Position numbers and translations under genes: made by a program
Assembly (NCBI RefSeq): GCF_021278985.1
Contig: NZ_CP082833.1
Coordinates: 2,728,001 to 2,792,000 of the forward strand
Length of the DNA: 64,000 nucleotides
Origin: Citrobacter rodentium NBRC 105723 = DSM 16636
Lineage (GTDB): Bacteria > Pseudomonadota > Gammaproteobacteria > Enterobacterales > Enterobacteriaceae
Direction of reading: 5' to 3'
The notes under the pieces: generated by a model
What the model saw: only the letters and a program-made list of their open reading frames with translations
Told to the model about the DNA's origin: nothing
Databases searched by the model: none
Part shown: one piece after another, positions 53,132-61,674 of the stretch
Layout of the letters: each line of letters starts with the position of its first letter
Position numbering within the stretch: position 1 is the stretch's first letter

Positions 53132-54498
53132 TCTTTCCTGACTGGCCGTGGCGTTACTGGCGGCAGGTAAGAGGCGATGCGCCAGCCCTGCGTCTCAATG
53201 ATGAGTCACTTAGCTGGCAAACGCTCTGTCAGCGTATTGACGCGCTGGCGAGCGGTTTTGCCGCGCAGGGCGTCAGCGAAGGCAGCGGCGTGATGCTGCG
53301 CGCGTGGAATCATCCGCAAACGCTGCTGGTCTGGCTGGCGTTATTACAGTGCGGGGCCAGGATCCTGCCGATTAATCCGCAGCTCCCGCGGTTGCTATTG
53401 GCGACGCTGTTACCGGATTTAACCCTGCAGTTTGCCCTGGATATGGCAGGCGGCGATGCCTTTCCTCTACTGACAACGCTGACGATGCGCGAGCAGGCCG
53501 GTGAGCATAGCGCGGGCTGGCTGCCGCAGCGTCTGAGTTCAATGACGTTAACCTCTGGTTCAACCGGACTGCCGAAGGCCGCGGTGCATACCTGTCAGGC
53601 GCATCTCGCCAGCGCCGAAGGCGTTCTGTCGCTGATGCCTTTTACCTGCGACGATGACTGGCTGCTCTCCCTGCCGCTGTTCCACGTCTCCGGACAGGGG
53701 ATTCTGTGGCGCTGGCTCTTTGCCGGCGCACGGATGACCGTACGCGAGAAACAGCCGCTGGAGCAGATGCTGGCCGGATGCACGCACGCGTCGCTGGTGC
53801 CGACCCAGCTGTGGCGCCTGCTGGCTAATCCGGCCTCCGTTTCCCTGAAGGCGGTGCTGCTTGGCGGCGCGGCGATTCCGGTGGCGCTGACGGAACAGGC
53901 GCGCTCGCTGGGCATTCGCTGCTGGTGCGGCTATGGCCTGACGGAATTTGCCTCCACCGTGTGTGCGAAAGAGGCAGACGGGCTGGCGGACGTCGGCGCG
54001 CCCTTACCGGGGCGCGAAGTCAAAATCGTTGCTGATGAGGTCTGGCTGCGCGCCGCCAGCATGGCGGCAGGCTACTGGCGAAACGGCAGGCTGATGCCGC
54101 TGGTCAATGATGAGGGCTGGTTCGCCACCCGCGATCGCGGCGTGTTGCGCGACGGGAAACTGAGCATTATCGGACGTCTGGATAACCTTTTCTTTAGCGG
54201 GGGGGAGGGCATTCAGCCGGAGGAGGTGGAGCGGGTGATCGCGACACATCCGCAGGTGCAGCAGGTGTTTATCGTGCCCGTAGAGGACGCGGAATTCGGT
54301 CACCGCCCCGTGGCGGTGGTGGAATATACCCGCAGGGAGGAGGCGGACGATCTCAGCGAATGGGTGCGGGATAAACTGGCGCGTTTTCAGCAGCCAGTGC
54401 GCTGGCTGGCGTTGCCTGCTGAACTGAAAAACGGCGGCATCAAAATTTCCCGCCGGGCGCTTATCGACTGGGTGCAGCGGGTTTCTCCGGCGCGCTAA
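53128..54498 (+). CDS. menE: MenE, o-succinylbenzoate-CoA ligase
   Basis: An acyl-adenylate-forming enzyme that activates o-succinylbenzoate with ATP and CoA. The 456 residues show the AMP-binding P-loop LTSGSTGLPKAAVHT (near 142-156), CGYGLTEFAS, the hinge region IIGRLDNLFFSGGEGIQPEEVE and the C-terminal catalytic Lys in KNGGIKISRRAL. Slightly longer than E. coli MenE (about 451). It ends the men operon and is followed by a terminator. Confidence 0.95.
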   Translation: MIFPDWPWRYWRQVRGDAPALRLNDESLSWQTLCQRIDALASGFAAQGVSEGSGVMLRAWNHPQTLLVWLALLQCGARILPINPQLPRLLLATLLPDLTLQFALDMAGGDAFPLLTTLTMREQAGEHSAGWLPQRLSSMTLTSGSTGLPKAAVHTCQAHLASAEGVLSLMPFTCDDDWLLSLPLFHVSGQGILWRWLFAGARMTVREKQPLEQMLAGCTHASLVPTQLWRLLANPASVSLKAVLLGGAAIPVALTEQARSLGIRCWCGYGLTEFASTVCAKEADGLADVGAPLPGREVKIVADEVWLRAASMAAGYWRNGRLMPLVNDEGWFATRDRGVLRDGKLSIIGRLDNLFFSGGEGIQPEEVERVIATHPQVQQVFIVPVEDAEFGHRPVAVVEYTRREEADDLSEWVRDKLARFQQPVRWLALPAELKNGGIKISRRALIDWVQRVSPAR

Positions 54499-54505
54499 AC
54501 GTTCA

Positions 54506-54530
54506 GGGGAGAATTATTTCTCCCCCTTTA
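54506..54530 (+). terminator. Terminator of the men operon
   Basis: GGGGAGAA-TTAT-TTCTCCCC stem followed by CTTTA, 8 bp after the menE stop. The short T-run makes it moderate in strength. Confidence 0.8.
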
Positions 54531-54618
54531 GCCGCTAATAATTAACTCCATTAATACTTAAATTCATTATTTAATTAATTCCATACAGTACGTCCTTCAG
54601 CCATATTACAGGTCTAAT

Positions 54619-54635
54619 ATTAATATAACCTTAAG
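54619..54635. promoter_or_regulatory. PmrA (BasR) box upstream of ais
   Basis: ATTAAT-N5-CTTAAG matches the PmrA half-site pair YTTAAT-N5-CTTAAG at all but the first base. It lies about 100 bp before the first ais start codon. In E. coli and Salmonella the ais promoter is PmrAB-controlled. Confidence 0.65.
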
Positions 54636-54738
54636 AAATTTCGCGGTGATAAAAATAAACTTTTCAGCCTAATTATTCTTTGCTTTTGCCTTTATTTTAG
54701 GGCATTTTGCTATTCCGTCATGTCTGCTGAGATATCGA

Positions 54739-55395
54739 ATGTATATCGTTCGACAGCGTTATTCGCCGCTTTCGCTGGAGTTTATTGTATTGGCCTTTTC
54801 CCGCTCTCTTGCCCGCTTCCGTAAATATATCGTTATTCTTGCGGCAAGCCTGATTACTCTGACGGGCGTAAGCTGTCAGGTCGCCTGGAGCAGTAACGGC
54901 TTACCCCGCATTGATATCCGCACGCTCGCCGCGCTGTCTGCCCGACATCCCGTTATCGTTTTATTTCGGCATGCGGAACGCTGCGATCGTTCCGATGGGC
55001 CATGCCTGGCGGATAAAACCGGTATTACCGAATACGGCGCGCATGAGGCGCGCAAACGTGGGGAGATGTTCGGTATGCAGATTAAGAATTACGCCTTATA
55101 TGCCAGCCCTGCTGTACGCACTATCCAGTCGGCGACGTGGTTTTCTGCGGGTAAAAAATTGACCGTTGATAACGCCATGCGCGACTGTGGCCGGGGAACA
55201 AAAAGCGCGATCTCGCGCCTCGTAGCAAAGGCGCCAGGAGAAAATGTGGTGGTATTTACGCATAATCATTGTCTGACGTGGCTGGCGAAAAACATGCGTG
55301 GCGTCAAATACGATCCCGGTTATCTGGATGCATTAGTGATGCATGCCGACCAGGACAAACTCTATTTAGATGGCCAGCTGGTAACGCACTATTAA
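54739..55395 (+). CDS. ais: Ais, LPS core heptose(II)-phosphate phosphatase
   Basis: A periplasmic histidine-phosphatase-superfamily protein that removes phosphate from heptose II of the LPS core. The catalytic LFRHAERCDRS motif, the NxVRTIQSATWFSAGK block and the FTHNHCLTW motif are intact, after an N-terminal membrane segment (YIVILAASLITLTGVSC). The ATG at 54739 gives 218 residues. The E. coli start Met aligns with a GTA here, so TTG 54790 (201 residues, GGAG upstream) is an alternative. It follows menE directly; arn and pmrD are absent. Confidence 0.9.
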   Translation: MYIVRQRYSPLSLEFIVLAFSRSLARFRKYIVILAASLITLTGVSCQVAWSSNGLPRIDIRTLAALSARHPVIVLFRHAERCDRSDGPCLADKTGITEYGAHEARKRGEMFGMQIKNYALYASPAVRTIQSATWFSAGKKLTVDNAMRDCGRGTKSAISRLVAKAPGENVVVFTHNHCLTWLAKNMRGVKYDPGYLDALVMHADQDKLYLDGQLVTHY

Positions 55396-55421
55396 GACAG
55401 CCGCGTTGGCTGTCATGCCCG

Positions 55422-55847
55422 CTAAAGTAACCCCTTCAGGCTCAACGTTTTTCGCGTCGCAACGTTCAAATCATATTTCGGCAAATCTTCCGCTCTGACC
55501 CAGGCAAACGCCTGAAACTCTTCATTGATATGCACTTCACGATTGGCGGCAATACAGTCGAAAATCAGGTAGATCATATAGATCTCTTCCTGACTACCGT
55601 CCGGGTAGATTTTGGTGCGAATATCATCGCCGAAGGTCCAGGGTTTGATATCTGTCAGAATTAACTCATCGCCCAGTTCTTCACGAATTTCACGACGCAG
55701 GGCGTCTTCAATAAGCTCTCCCGGCTCGACGCCGCCGCCCGACAGCGCCCATTGTCCCGGGAAAACGCCGCGGTCGTCGGCCATCTGACACAGCAGATAA
55801 CTTCCATTATTCTGAATTAAGGGGCAAACAATAGTCCTTTGACGCAC
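55422..55847 (-). CDS. nudI: NudI, Nudix nucleoside triphosphatase
   Basis: A Nudix hydrolase that, in E. coli, prefers pyrimidine deoxynucleoside triphosphates. The box GGGVEPGELIEDALRREIRE continuing ELGD is intact (about 38-61). GTG at 55847 (MRQRTIVCPLIQN) has AAGGA 8 nt upstream and gives exactly the 141 residues of E. coli NudI; an upstream start at 55886 would add 13 residues. Convergent with ais, with only 26 bp between the stops. Confidence 0.94.
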   Translation of the reverse strand: MRQRTIVCPLIQNNGSYLLCQMADDRGVFPGQWALSGGGVEPGELIEDALRREIREELGDELILTDIKPWTFGDDIRTKIYPDGSQEEIYMIYLIFDCIAANREVHINEEFQAFAWVRAEDLPKYDLNVATRKTLSLKGLL

Positions 55848-56158
55848 GATAATGTTCCTTGATGCAGAGGTATAGTAGCCATTCAAAAAGTGTTGTCAGG
55901 CAACACAACAAAAAAGGAATAATTTCCGTTCAACAGCGGAAATTAATGTAAGGAAGATTGATAAATAAAAAATTGATCCCAGGCAAGACCCTAATGGCTA
56001 AACGCATTTCGCTACGCTTTTCCCCCGGCGCAGGGGTATTATTTAGTTACAAAACCCGCGCGTATCGCTTTTTTCGCGCCTTGATTCCTGCGCTTATGCC
56101 AGTACAATCCGGCAGTTTTGGGGCGATTTGCATATTTGCTTGCTGGAAAGGGTAAAAA

Positions 56159-56701
56159 ATGAAAAAAATTCTGTTATCAGGCGTGGCTGGATTGCTGTTT
56201 GTCTCTGCGACCGTGAATGCGATAAGCATCAGCGGCCAGGCGGGCGAAGAGTATACGAACGTTGGCGTTGGATTTGGCACTGAATCTTCCGGCCTGGCGC
56301 TGAGCGGTAACTGGATGCACAACGATGACGACGGCGATGCCGCGGGGCTGGGACTGGGGCTGAATCTTCCGGTCGGCCCGCTGCTGGCGACGGTCGGCGG
56401 CAAAGGGATTTACACCAATCCGCAGGATGGCGATGAAGGCTATGCGGCAGCGGTCGGCGGCGGCCTGCAGTGGCCGATTGGCGACAGCTTCCGCCTGTTT
56501 GGCGAGTACTATTACTCGCCTGACTCGCTGTCCAGCGGCATCGACAGCTATGAAGAAGCCAACGCCGGCGCGCGTCTGACGCTACTGCGTCCGCTGAGCA
56601 TTGAGGCGGGCTACCGCTATCTGAACCTGGCGGGTAAAGACGGCAACCGCGATAACGCGATTGCCGACGGCCCGTACATTGGGGTTAACGCCAGCTTCTG
56701 A
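56159..56701 (+). CDS. yfaZ: YfaZ, putative outer-membrane protein
   Basis: A 180-residue protein with a signal peptide (MKKILLSGVAGLLFVSATVNA) and alternating beta-strand character ending in aromatic Phe (GPYIGVNASF), as in small outer-membrane barrels. Length equals E. coli YfaZ. Function is unknown. It stands alone between nudI and yfaY; the 311-bp upstream region from the nudI start is AT-rich and holds no recognisable gene. Confidence 0.92.
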   Translation: MKKILLSGVAGLLFVSATVNAISISGQAGEEYTNVGVGFGTESSGLALSGNWMHNDDDGDAAGLGLGLNLPVGPLLATVGGKGIYTNPQDGDEGYAAAVGGGLQWPIGDSFRLFGEYYYSPDSLSSGIDSYEEANAGARLTLLRPLSIEAGYRYLNLAGKDGNRDNAIADGPYIGVNASF

Positions 56702-56807
56702 TCCCTCCGGCGCGATGTTCCGTCGCGCCGTTTCCGTTCTGTTTTTCCTGCCACACCGCTTTCTCCTTTGCGTTATAGTGTTTACATCACAAATGCGGGA
56801 GTACACG

Positions 56808-58004
56808 ATGTTAAAAGTGGAAATGTTATCCACCGGGGATGAGGTGTTGCATGGGCAAATCGTCGACACTAACGCCGCCTGGCTGGCCGATTTTTTCTTT
56901 AATCAGGGTTTACCGTTAACGCGCCGGAATACGGTGGGGGATAACCTCGACGATCTGGTGGCCGTTTTGCGCGAGCGCAGCCAGCAGGCTGACGTACTGA
57001 TTGTCAACGGCGGGCTGGGGCCGACCAGCGACGACCTGAGCGCGCTGGCCGCAGCGACGGCGAAAGGGGAAGGACTGGTGCTGCATGAGCCGTGGCTGGC
57101 TGAGATGGAGCGGTTTTTCCGCGAGCGTGGCCGGGTGATGGCTCCCAGCAACCGTAAACAGGCGGAACTGCCGGCCAGCGCTGAGTTTATCAATAACCCC
57201 GTCGGCACCGCCTGTGGGTTTGCGGTGCAGCTTAACCGCTGTCTGATGTTCTTTACCCCCGGCGTGCCGTCAGAATTTAAGGTGATGGTTGAGCATGAAA
57301 TTCTGCCGCGGCTGCGCGAGCGGTTTTCGCTGACCGAGGCGCCGCTTTGCCTGCGGCTGACCACTTTTGGCCGTTCGGAAAGCGATCTGGCCCAGAGCCT
57401 CGACGCACTTACGCTGCCCGCAGGCGTGACCCTCGGCTATCGTTCCTCTATGCCGATTATCGAACTGAAGCTGACCGGCCCGTATGCGCAGCGCGATGCC
57501 ATGCACACGTTGTGGCAGGAGGTGAAACGCGTCGCCGGGCAAAGCATGATTTTTGAAGGTACTGAGGGATTGCCTGTGCAGATCGCCCGCGAGTTGCAAA
57601 ACAGACAGCTCAGTCTGACGCTTAGCGAGCAATACACCGCGGGGCTGCTGGCGTTGCAACTTTCCCGGGCAGGCGCGCCGCTGCTGGCCAGTGAAGTGGT
57701 GCCTTCCCAGGAAGAAACGCTGGCGCAGACCGCGCACTGGACCAATGAGCGGCGCGGCAATCATTACGCCGGGCTGGCGCTGGCGGTGTCCGGGCTGGAA
57801 AACGAGCACCTTAATTTCGCGCTGGCAACCCCGGACGGCACCTTTGCGCTACGCGTTCATTTCAGCGTCACGCGCCACAGCCTGCAGATACGTCAGGAGG
57901 TCTGCGCAATGATGGCGCTGAATATGCTGCGCCGCTGGCTCAATCATCAGGATATCGCCACAGAACACGGCTGGATTGAGGTGGTGGAGTCGTTAACGCT
58001 GTAA
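56808..58004 (+). CDS. yfaY: YfaY, CinA-family protein with a degenerate amidase domain
   Basis: A 398-residue CinA-like protein. The N-terminal MoCF-type domain (LSTGDEVLHGQIVDTNA, NGGLGPTSDDLSA) is intact. The C-terminal CinA domain should carry an ESCTGG nicotinamide-nucleotide amidase motif but reads EQYTAG near residue 270, so the nucleophilic Ser is missing and NMN deamidase activity is unlikely, as for E. coli YfaY. ATG 56808 has CGGGAG upstream; an earlier start would overlap yfaZ. Confidence 0.93.
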   Translation: MLKVEMLSTGDEVLHGQIVDTNAAWLADFFFNQGLPLTRRNTVGDNLDDLVAVLRERSQQADVLIVNGGLGPTSDDLSALAAATAKGEGLVLHEPWLAEMERFFRERGRVMAPSNRKQAELPASAEFINNPVGTACGFAVQLNRCLMFFTPGVPSEFKVMVEHEILPRLRERFSLTEAPLCLRLTTFGRSESDLAQSLDALTLPAGVTLGYRSSMPIIELKLTGPYAQRDAMHTLWQEVKRVAGQSMIFEGTEGLPVQIARELQNRQLSLTLSEQYTAGLLALQLSRAGAPLLASEVVPSQEETLAQTAHWTNERRGNHYAGLALAVSGLENEHLNFALATPDGTFALRVHFSVTRHSLQIRQEVCAMMALNMLRRWLNHQDIATEHGWIEVVESLTL

Positions 58005-58038
58005 TGGCGCCTGCGCGGCAGCGAAAAAAAATTTTATA

Positions 58039-58130
58039 GGCCGGATAAGGCGCAGCCTCTATCCGGCATTTTTTTCTGTTGGCTGCCCAGCCCGGTAGGC
58101 CGGATAAGGCGTAGCCGCCATCCGGCATTT
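58039..58130. repeat. Two REP units between yfaY and rhmR
   Basis: GGCCGGATAAGGCGCAGCC...ATCCGGCA (58039-58070) and GGCCGGATAAGGCGTAGCC...ATCCGGCA (58097-58130), in the same orientation. They lie after yfaY, which has no other terminator. Confidence 0.92.
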
Positions 58131-58203
58131 ACCTGCAGGCTGTCCAGCCCGCTGTACTCCTCGCCAGAAAATCCGTGCGCACGTTCACACTTCTTCGCCT
58201 GAT

Positions 58204-58223
58204 TCTTCCAGTCCTCTGGAAGA
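58204..58223. promoter_or_regulatory. Inverted repeat, candidate RhmR operator 1
   Basis: TCTTCCAG-TCCT-CTGGAAGA is a perfect 8-bp inverted repeat about 80 bp before rhmR. TTCCA/TGGAA arms are typical of IclR-family operators. The arms also occur in the second site at 58276-58315. Confidence 0.55.
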
Positions 58224-58275
58224 GAAACGCCTTTTGATGTGCTTCACAAATTTTCACTGCCGAACCTCGCACACT

Positions 58276-58315
58276 GATTCCAGTATCTCAGACTGGAGTC
58301 CAGTATGTTGGAATC
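58276..58315. promoter_or_regulatory. Inverted/direct repeats over the rhmR start, candidate operator 2
   Basis: Outer arms GATTCCA (58276-58282) and TGGAATC (58309-58315) enclose CTGGAGTCCAG (58293-58303); CCAGTAT is repeated directly 20 bp apart. It covers the ribosome site and start codon of rhmR, suggesting autorepression. Confidence 0.5.
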
Positions 58316-59087
58316 AAGCAAAGTTCCGGCGCTCACCCGCGCTATTGATATTCTCAATTTAATCGCCCGCATCGGTCCGTGCAGCGCGGCGACAATCATT
58401 GAAACGCTGGGCATTCCGAAAAGCACCGCTTATCTGCTGCTCAATGAGCTAAAGCGCCAGCGCTTCATCAGCGTCGATCACCAGGAGAATTTCTGTTTGT
58501 GGACGAAACTGGTGGAGCTGTCAGGACACGCGCTCAGCAAAATGGATCTGCGCGAACTGGCGCGTCCCCGTCTGACGCAGCTGATGGATGAGACCGGGCT
58601 GCTCTGCCATCTGGGGATTTTCGATCACCAAAGCGCCTACTACATCCTGAAAGTGGAATCCTCTTCCACCATCAGCGTCCGTTCGCACGAAGGCAAAAGC
58701 CTTTCGCTCTATCGCTCCGGCATCGGCAAATGTCTGCTGGCCTGGCAGCCTGCGTCCATGCGTAAGGCCATTATTGAGCAACTGGTATGGGAAAAGGCGA
58801 CGCCGACCACCATTACCGATCCGCAACGGTTAAGCGATGAACTGGAGCGCATCCGTCAGCGCGGATGGAGCTTTGACAACGGCGAAGATTATCCGGACGT
58901 CCGCTGCGTCGCTGCCCCCGTATTTAACGCCAGCAATGAACCTGCCGCCGCGATCTCGGTGGTTGGCACCCGCTTACAAATCAACGATGAGAACCGTGAT
59001 TATCTGGCCGGAAAGGCGATTGCCTGCGCGAAAGATATTTCACGTCTGCTGGGATGGAAAAGTCCCTTCGATTCACTCGCATCATAA
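58305..59087 (+). CDS. rhmR: RhmR (YfaX), IclR-family regulator of rhamnonate use
   Basis: A 260-residue IclR-family regulator with an N-terminal winged helix (ALTRAIDILNLIARIGPCSAATIIETLGIPKSTAYLLLNEL, residues 9-49) and an IclR effector domain (MDLRELARPRLTQLMDETG, YRSGIGKCLLAW, YPDVRCVAAPVFN, AISVVGT). It matches E. coli YfaX in length and heads the rhmRDTA run, 12 bp before rhmD. It probably responds to L-rhamnonate or its keto-deoxy product; this is inference from position. Confidence 0.93.
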   Translation: MLESSKVPALTRAIDILNLIARIGPCSAATIIETLGIPKSTAYLLLNELKRQRFISVDHQENFCLWTKLVELSGHALSKMDLRELARPRLTQLMDETGLLCHLGIFDHQSAYYILKVESSSTISVRSHEGKSLSLYRSGIGKCLLAWQPASMRKAIIEQLVWEKATPTTITDPQRLSDELERIRQRGWSFDNGEDYPDVRCVAAPVFNASNEPAAAISVVGTRLQINDENRDYLAGKAIACAKDISRLLGWKSPFDSLAS

Positions 59088-59099
59088 ATGGAGAACCTC

Positions 59100-60305
59100 A
59101 TGACCTTACCCAAAATTAAACATGTTCGCGCCTGGTTTACCGGCGGCGCTACGGCGGAAAAAGGCGCAGGCGGCGGCGATTATCATGACCAGGGGGCCAA
59201 CCACTGGATTGACGATCATATCGCCACGCCGATGAGTAAATACCGCCAGTACGAACAGTCGCGCCAGTCCTTTGGCATCAACGTGCTGGGCACGCTGATT
59301 GTGGAAGTCGAAGCGGATAACGGCCAGACCGGATTTGCCGTCTCGACGGCGGGCGAGATGGGCTGCTTCATTGTCGAGAAGCATCTTAATCGCTTTATCG
59401 AAGGCAAATGCGTCAGCGATATCAAACTGATTCACGATCAGATGCTGGGCGCGACAATGTACTACTCCGGCTCCGGCGGTCTGGTGATGAACACCATCTC
59501 CTGCGTGGATCTGGCGCTGTGGGATCTGTTCGGCAAAGTGGTGGGTCTGCCGGTGTATAAGCTTCTTGGCGGCGCGGTGCGCGATGAAATTCAGTTCTAT
59601 GCCACCGGCGCGCGTCCGGATCTGGCGAAAGAGATGGGCTTCATCGGCGGCAAAATGCCGACCCACTGGGGACCGCATGACGGCGATGCGGGGATCCGCA
59701 AAGATGCTGCAATGGTCGCCGATATGCGCGAGAAATGCGGCCCGGACTTCTGGCTGATGCTCGACTGCTGGATGAGCCAGGATGTGAACTATGCGACTAA
59801 GCTGGCCCACGCCTGCGCGCCATACAATCTGAAATGGATTGAAGAGTGCTTGCCGCCGCAGCAGTACGAAGGTTACCGCGAGCTGAAGCGCAATGCGCCA
59901 GCGGGCATGATGGTTACCAGCGGCGAGCACCACGGCACGCTGCAATCTTTCCGTACGCTGTCGGAAACCGGCATCGATATTATGCAGCCGGACGTCGGCT
60001 GGTGCGGCGGCCTGACCACGTTGGTCGAAATTGCCGCGATCGCCAAAGCGCGTGGACAGCTGGTGGTGCCGCACGGCTCATCGGTCTATTCGCACCATGC
60101 GGTGATCACCTTCACCAACACGCCGTTCAGTGAATTCCTGATGACCAGCCCGGACTGCTCAACGCTGCGTCCGCAGTTCGACCCGATTCTGCTCGATGAG
60201 CCGGTGCCGGTGAATGGTCGCATTCACAAATCCGTGCTGGATAAACCCGGTTTCGGCGTCGAGCTTAACCGCGACTGCAACCTGAAACGCCCTTATAGCC
60301 ACTAA
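59100..60305 (+). CDS. rhmD: RhmD (YfaW), L-rhamnonate dehydratase
   Basis: An enolase-superfamily (mandelate racemase subgroup) enzyme that dehydrates L-rhamnonate to 2-keto-3-deoxy-L-rhamnonate. The 401 residues are close to identical to the E. coli enzyme. Metal ligands are in LMLDCWMSQD, KWIEECLPP and VTSGEHH, and the catalytic His lies in VVPHGSSVYSHH near 329. ATG 59100 (MTLPKIKHVRAW) has GGAG upstream. Confidence 0.97.
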   Translation: MTLPKIKHVRAWFTGGATAEKGAGGGDYHDQGANHWIDDHIATPMSKYRQYEQSRQSFGINVLGTLIVEVEADNGQTGFAVSTAGEMGCFIVEKHLNRFIEGKCVSDIKLIHDQMLGATMYYSGSGGLVMNTISCVDLALWDLFGKVVGLPVYKLLGGAVRDEIQFYATGARPDLAKEMGFIGGKMPTHWGPHDGDAGIRKDAAMVADMREKCGPDFWLMLDCWMSQDVNYATKLAHACAPYNLKWIEECLPPQQYEGYRELKRNAPAGMMVTSGEHHGTLQSFRTLSETGIDIMQPDVGWCGGLTTLVEIAAIAKARGQLVVPHGSSVYSHHAVITFTNTPFSEFLMTSPDCSTLRPQFDPILLDEPVPVNGRIHKSVLDKPGFGVELNRDCNLKRPYSH

Positions 60306-60359
60306 CGACCTGCGCGTTGCCGTACAGACGGCAACGCCCTCCATGTTGAGGAACTTGCT

Positions 60360-61649
60360 ATGAGTACTGCTTTACTTGACGGCGTGGTGAAGAAAAACCG
60401 CGCGCGTTTGATCCCGTTTATGCTGACGCTGTACGTGCTGGCGTTTCTGGACCGGTCGAACATCGGCTTCGCCAAAGAGACCTATCAGATTGATACCGGC
60501 CTGAGTAATGAGGCCTATGCGCTCGGCGCGGGGATTTTCTTTGTGGTTTACGCCTTCCTCGGCGTGCCCGCCAACCTGCTGATGCGCAAACTGGGGGCGA
60601 GAACCTGGATTGGCGCGACGACGCTGCTGTGGGGCTTTCTTTCCGCAGCGATGGCCTGGGCCGATACCGAAGCAAAATTCCTGATTATCCGCACCCTGCT
60701 GGGGGCGGCGGAAGCCGGATTCTTCCCCGGCATGATCTATCTCACCTCGCAATGGTTCCCCCAGCGCACCCGCGCCAGCATTATGGGGCTGTTTTATATG
60801 GGGGCACCGCTGGCGCTGACGCTGGGCTCGCCGCTCTCCGGCGCGCTGCTGGAAATGCACGGTTTCCTCGGTCATCCTGGCTGGTTCTGGATGTTCGTTA
60901 TCGAAGGGTTGCTGGCGGTGGCGGCAGGGGTATTCACCTTCTTCTGGCTGGATGATACGCCGCAGCAGGCACGTTTCCTCAGCGACGGGGAAAAGGCCGC
61001 GCTGATAAGCCAGCTGGCGAGTGAGGAAGAGAAAAAGGTGACCTCAAAACTGAGCGATGCCCTGCGTAACGGACGCGTCTGGCAGCTGGCGATTATCTAT
61101 CTGACGATCCAGGTCGCGGTGTATGGCCTGATCTTCTTCCTGCCGACGCAGGTGGCGGCGCTGCTGGGAACGAAAGTCGGCTTTACCGCCTCGGTGGTTA
61201 CCGCCATTCCGTGGGTTGCCGCGCTGTTTGGCACCTGGCTTATCCCACGCTATTCCGACCGTACCGGCGACCGACGGAATGTCGCAGCGCTGACGCTGCT
61301 GGCGGCAGGGATCGGCATCGGGCTTTCCGGCCTGGTTTCGCCGGTGCTGGCAATTCTGGCGCTTTGCGTCGCGGCGGTGGGCTTTATTGCCGTGCAGCCG
61401 GTGTTCTGGACCATGCCGACGCAGCTGCTGTCCGGGACGGCGCTGGCGGCGGGGATCGGCTTTGTTAACCTGTTCGGCGCGGTGGGCGGTTTTATCGCCC
61501 CGATCCTGCGCGTGAAGGCCGAAACCCTGTTTGCCAGCGACGCCGCAGGTCTGTTGACCCTGGCCGGGGTCGCCATCATCGGCGCGTTAATTATTTTCAC
61601 CCTCAGCGTGAACCGTACCGCGTCACAGCCGGATGCTGCGCATCAATAA
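60360..61649 (+). CDS. rhmT: RhmT (YfaV), MFS L-rhamnonate transporter
   Basis: A 429-residue major facilitator superfamily transporter of the anion:cation symporter (phthalate/glucarate) family, with 12 membrane helices. It shows the family motif LDRSNIGFAKETYQIDTGLSNE near the N-terminus and GAAEAGFFPGMIYLTSQWFPQRTRASIMGLF (about 115-145). It is between rhmD and rhmA and probably brings in L-rhamnonate by proton symport; the substrate is inferred from context. Confidence 0.94.
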   Translation: MSTALLDGVVKKNRARLIPFMLTLYVLAFLDRSNIGFAKETYQIDTGLSNEAYALGAGIFFVVYAFLGVPANLLMRKLGARTWIGATTLLWGFLSAAMAWADTEAKFLIIRTLLGAAEAGFFPGMIYLTSQWFPQRTRASIMGLFYMGAPLALTLGSPLSGALLEMHGFLGHPGWFWMFVIEGLLAVAAGVFTFFWLDDTPQQARFLSDGEKAALISQLASEEEKKVTSKLSDALRNGRVWQLAIIYLTIQVAVYGLIFFLPTQVAALLGTKVGFTASVVTAIPWVAALFGTWLIPRYSDRTGDRRNVAALTLLAAGIGIGLSGLVSPVLAILALCVAAVGFIAVQPVFWTMPTQLLSGTALAAGIGFVNLFGAVGGFIAPILRVKAETLFASDAAGLLTLAGVAIIGALIIFTLSVNRTASQPDAAHQ

Positions 61650-61674
61650 GTTAATCCATGTCGTAAGGATCATT

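Noticed and set aside
55958..56155. A 65-codon frame just before yfaZ
   Set aside because: No recognisable product. It overlaps the likely yfaZ promoter region and its composition looks like chance.
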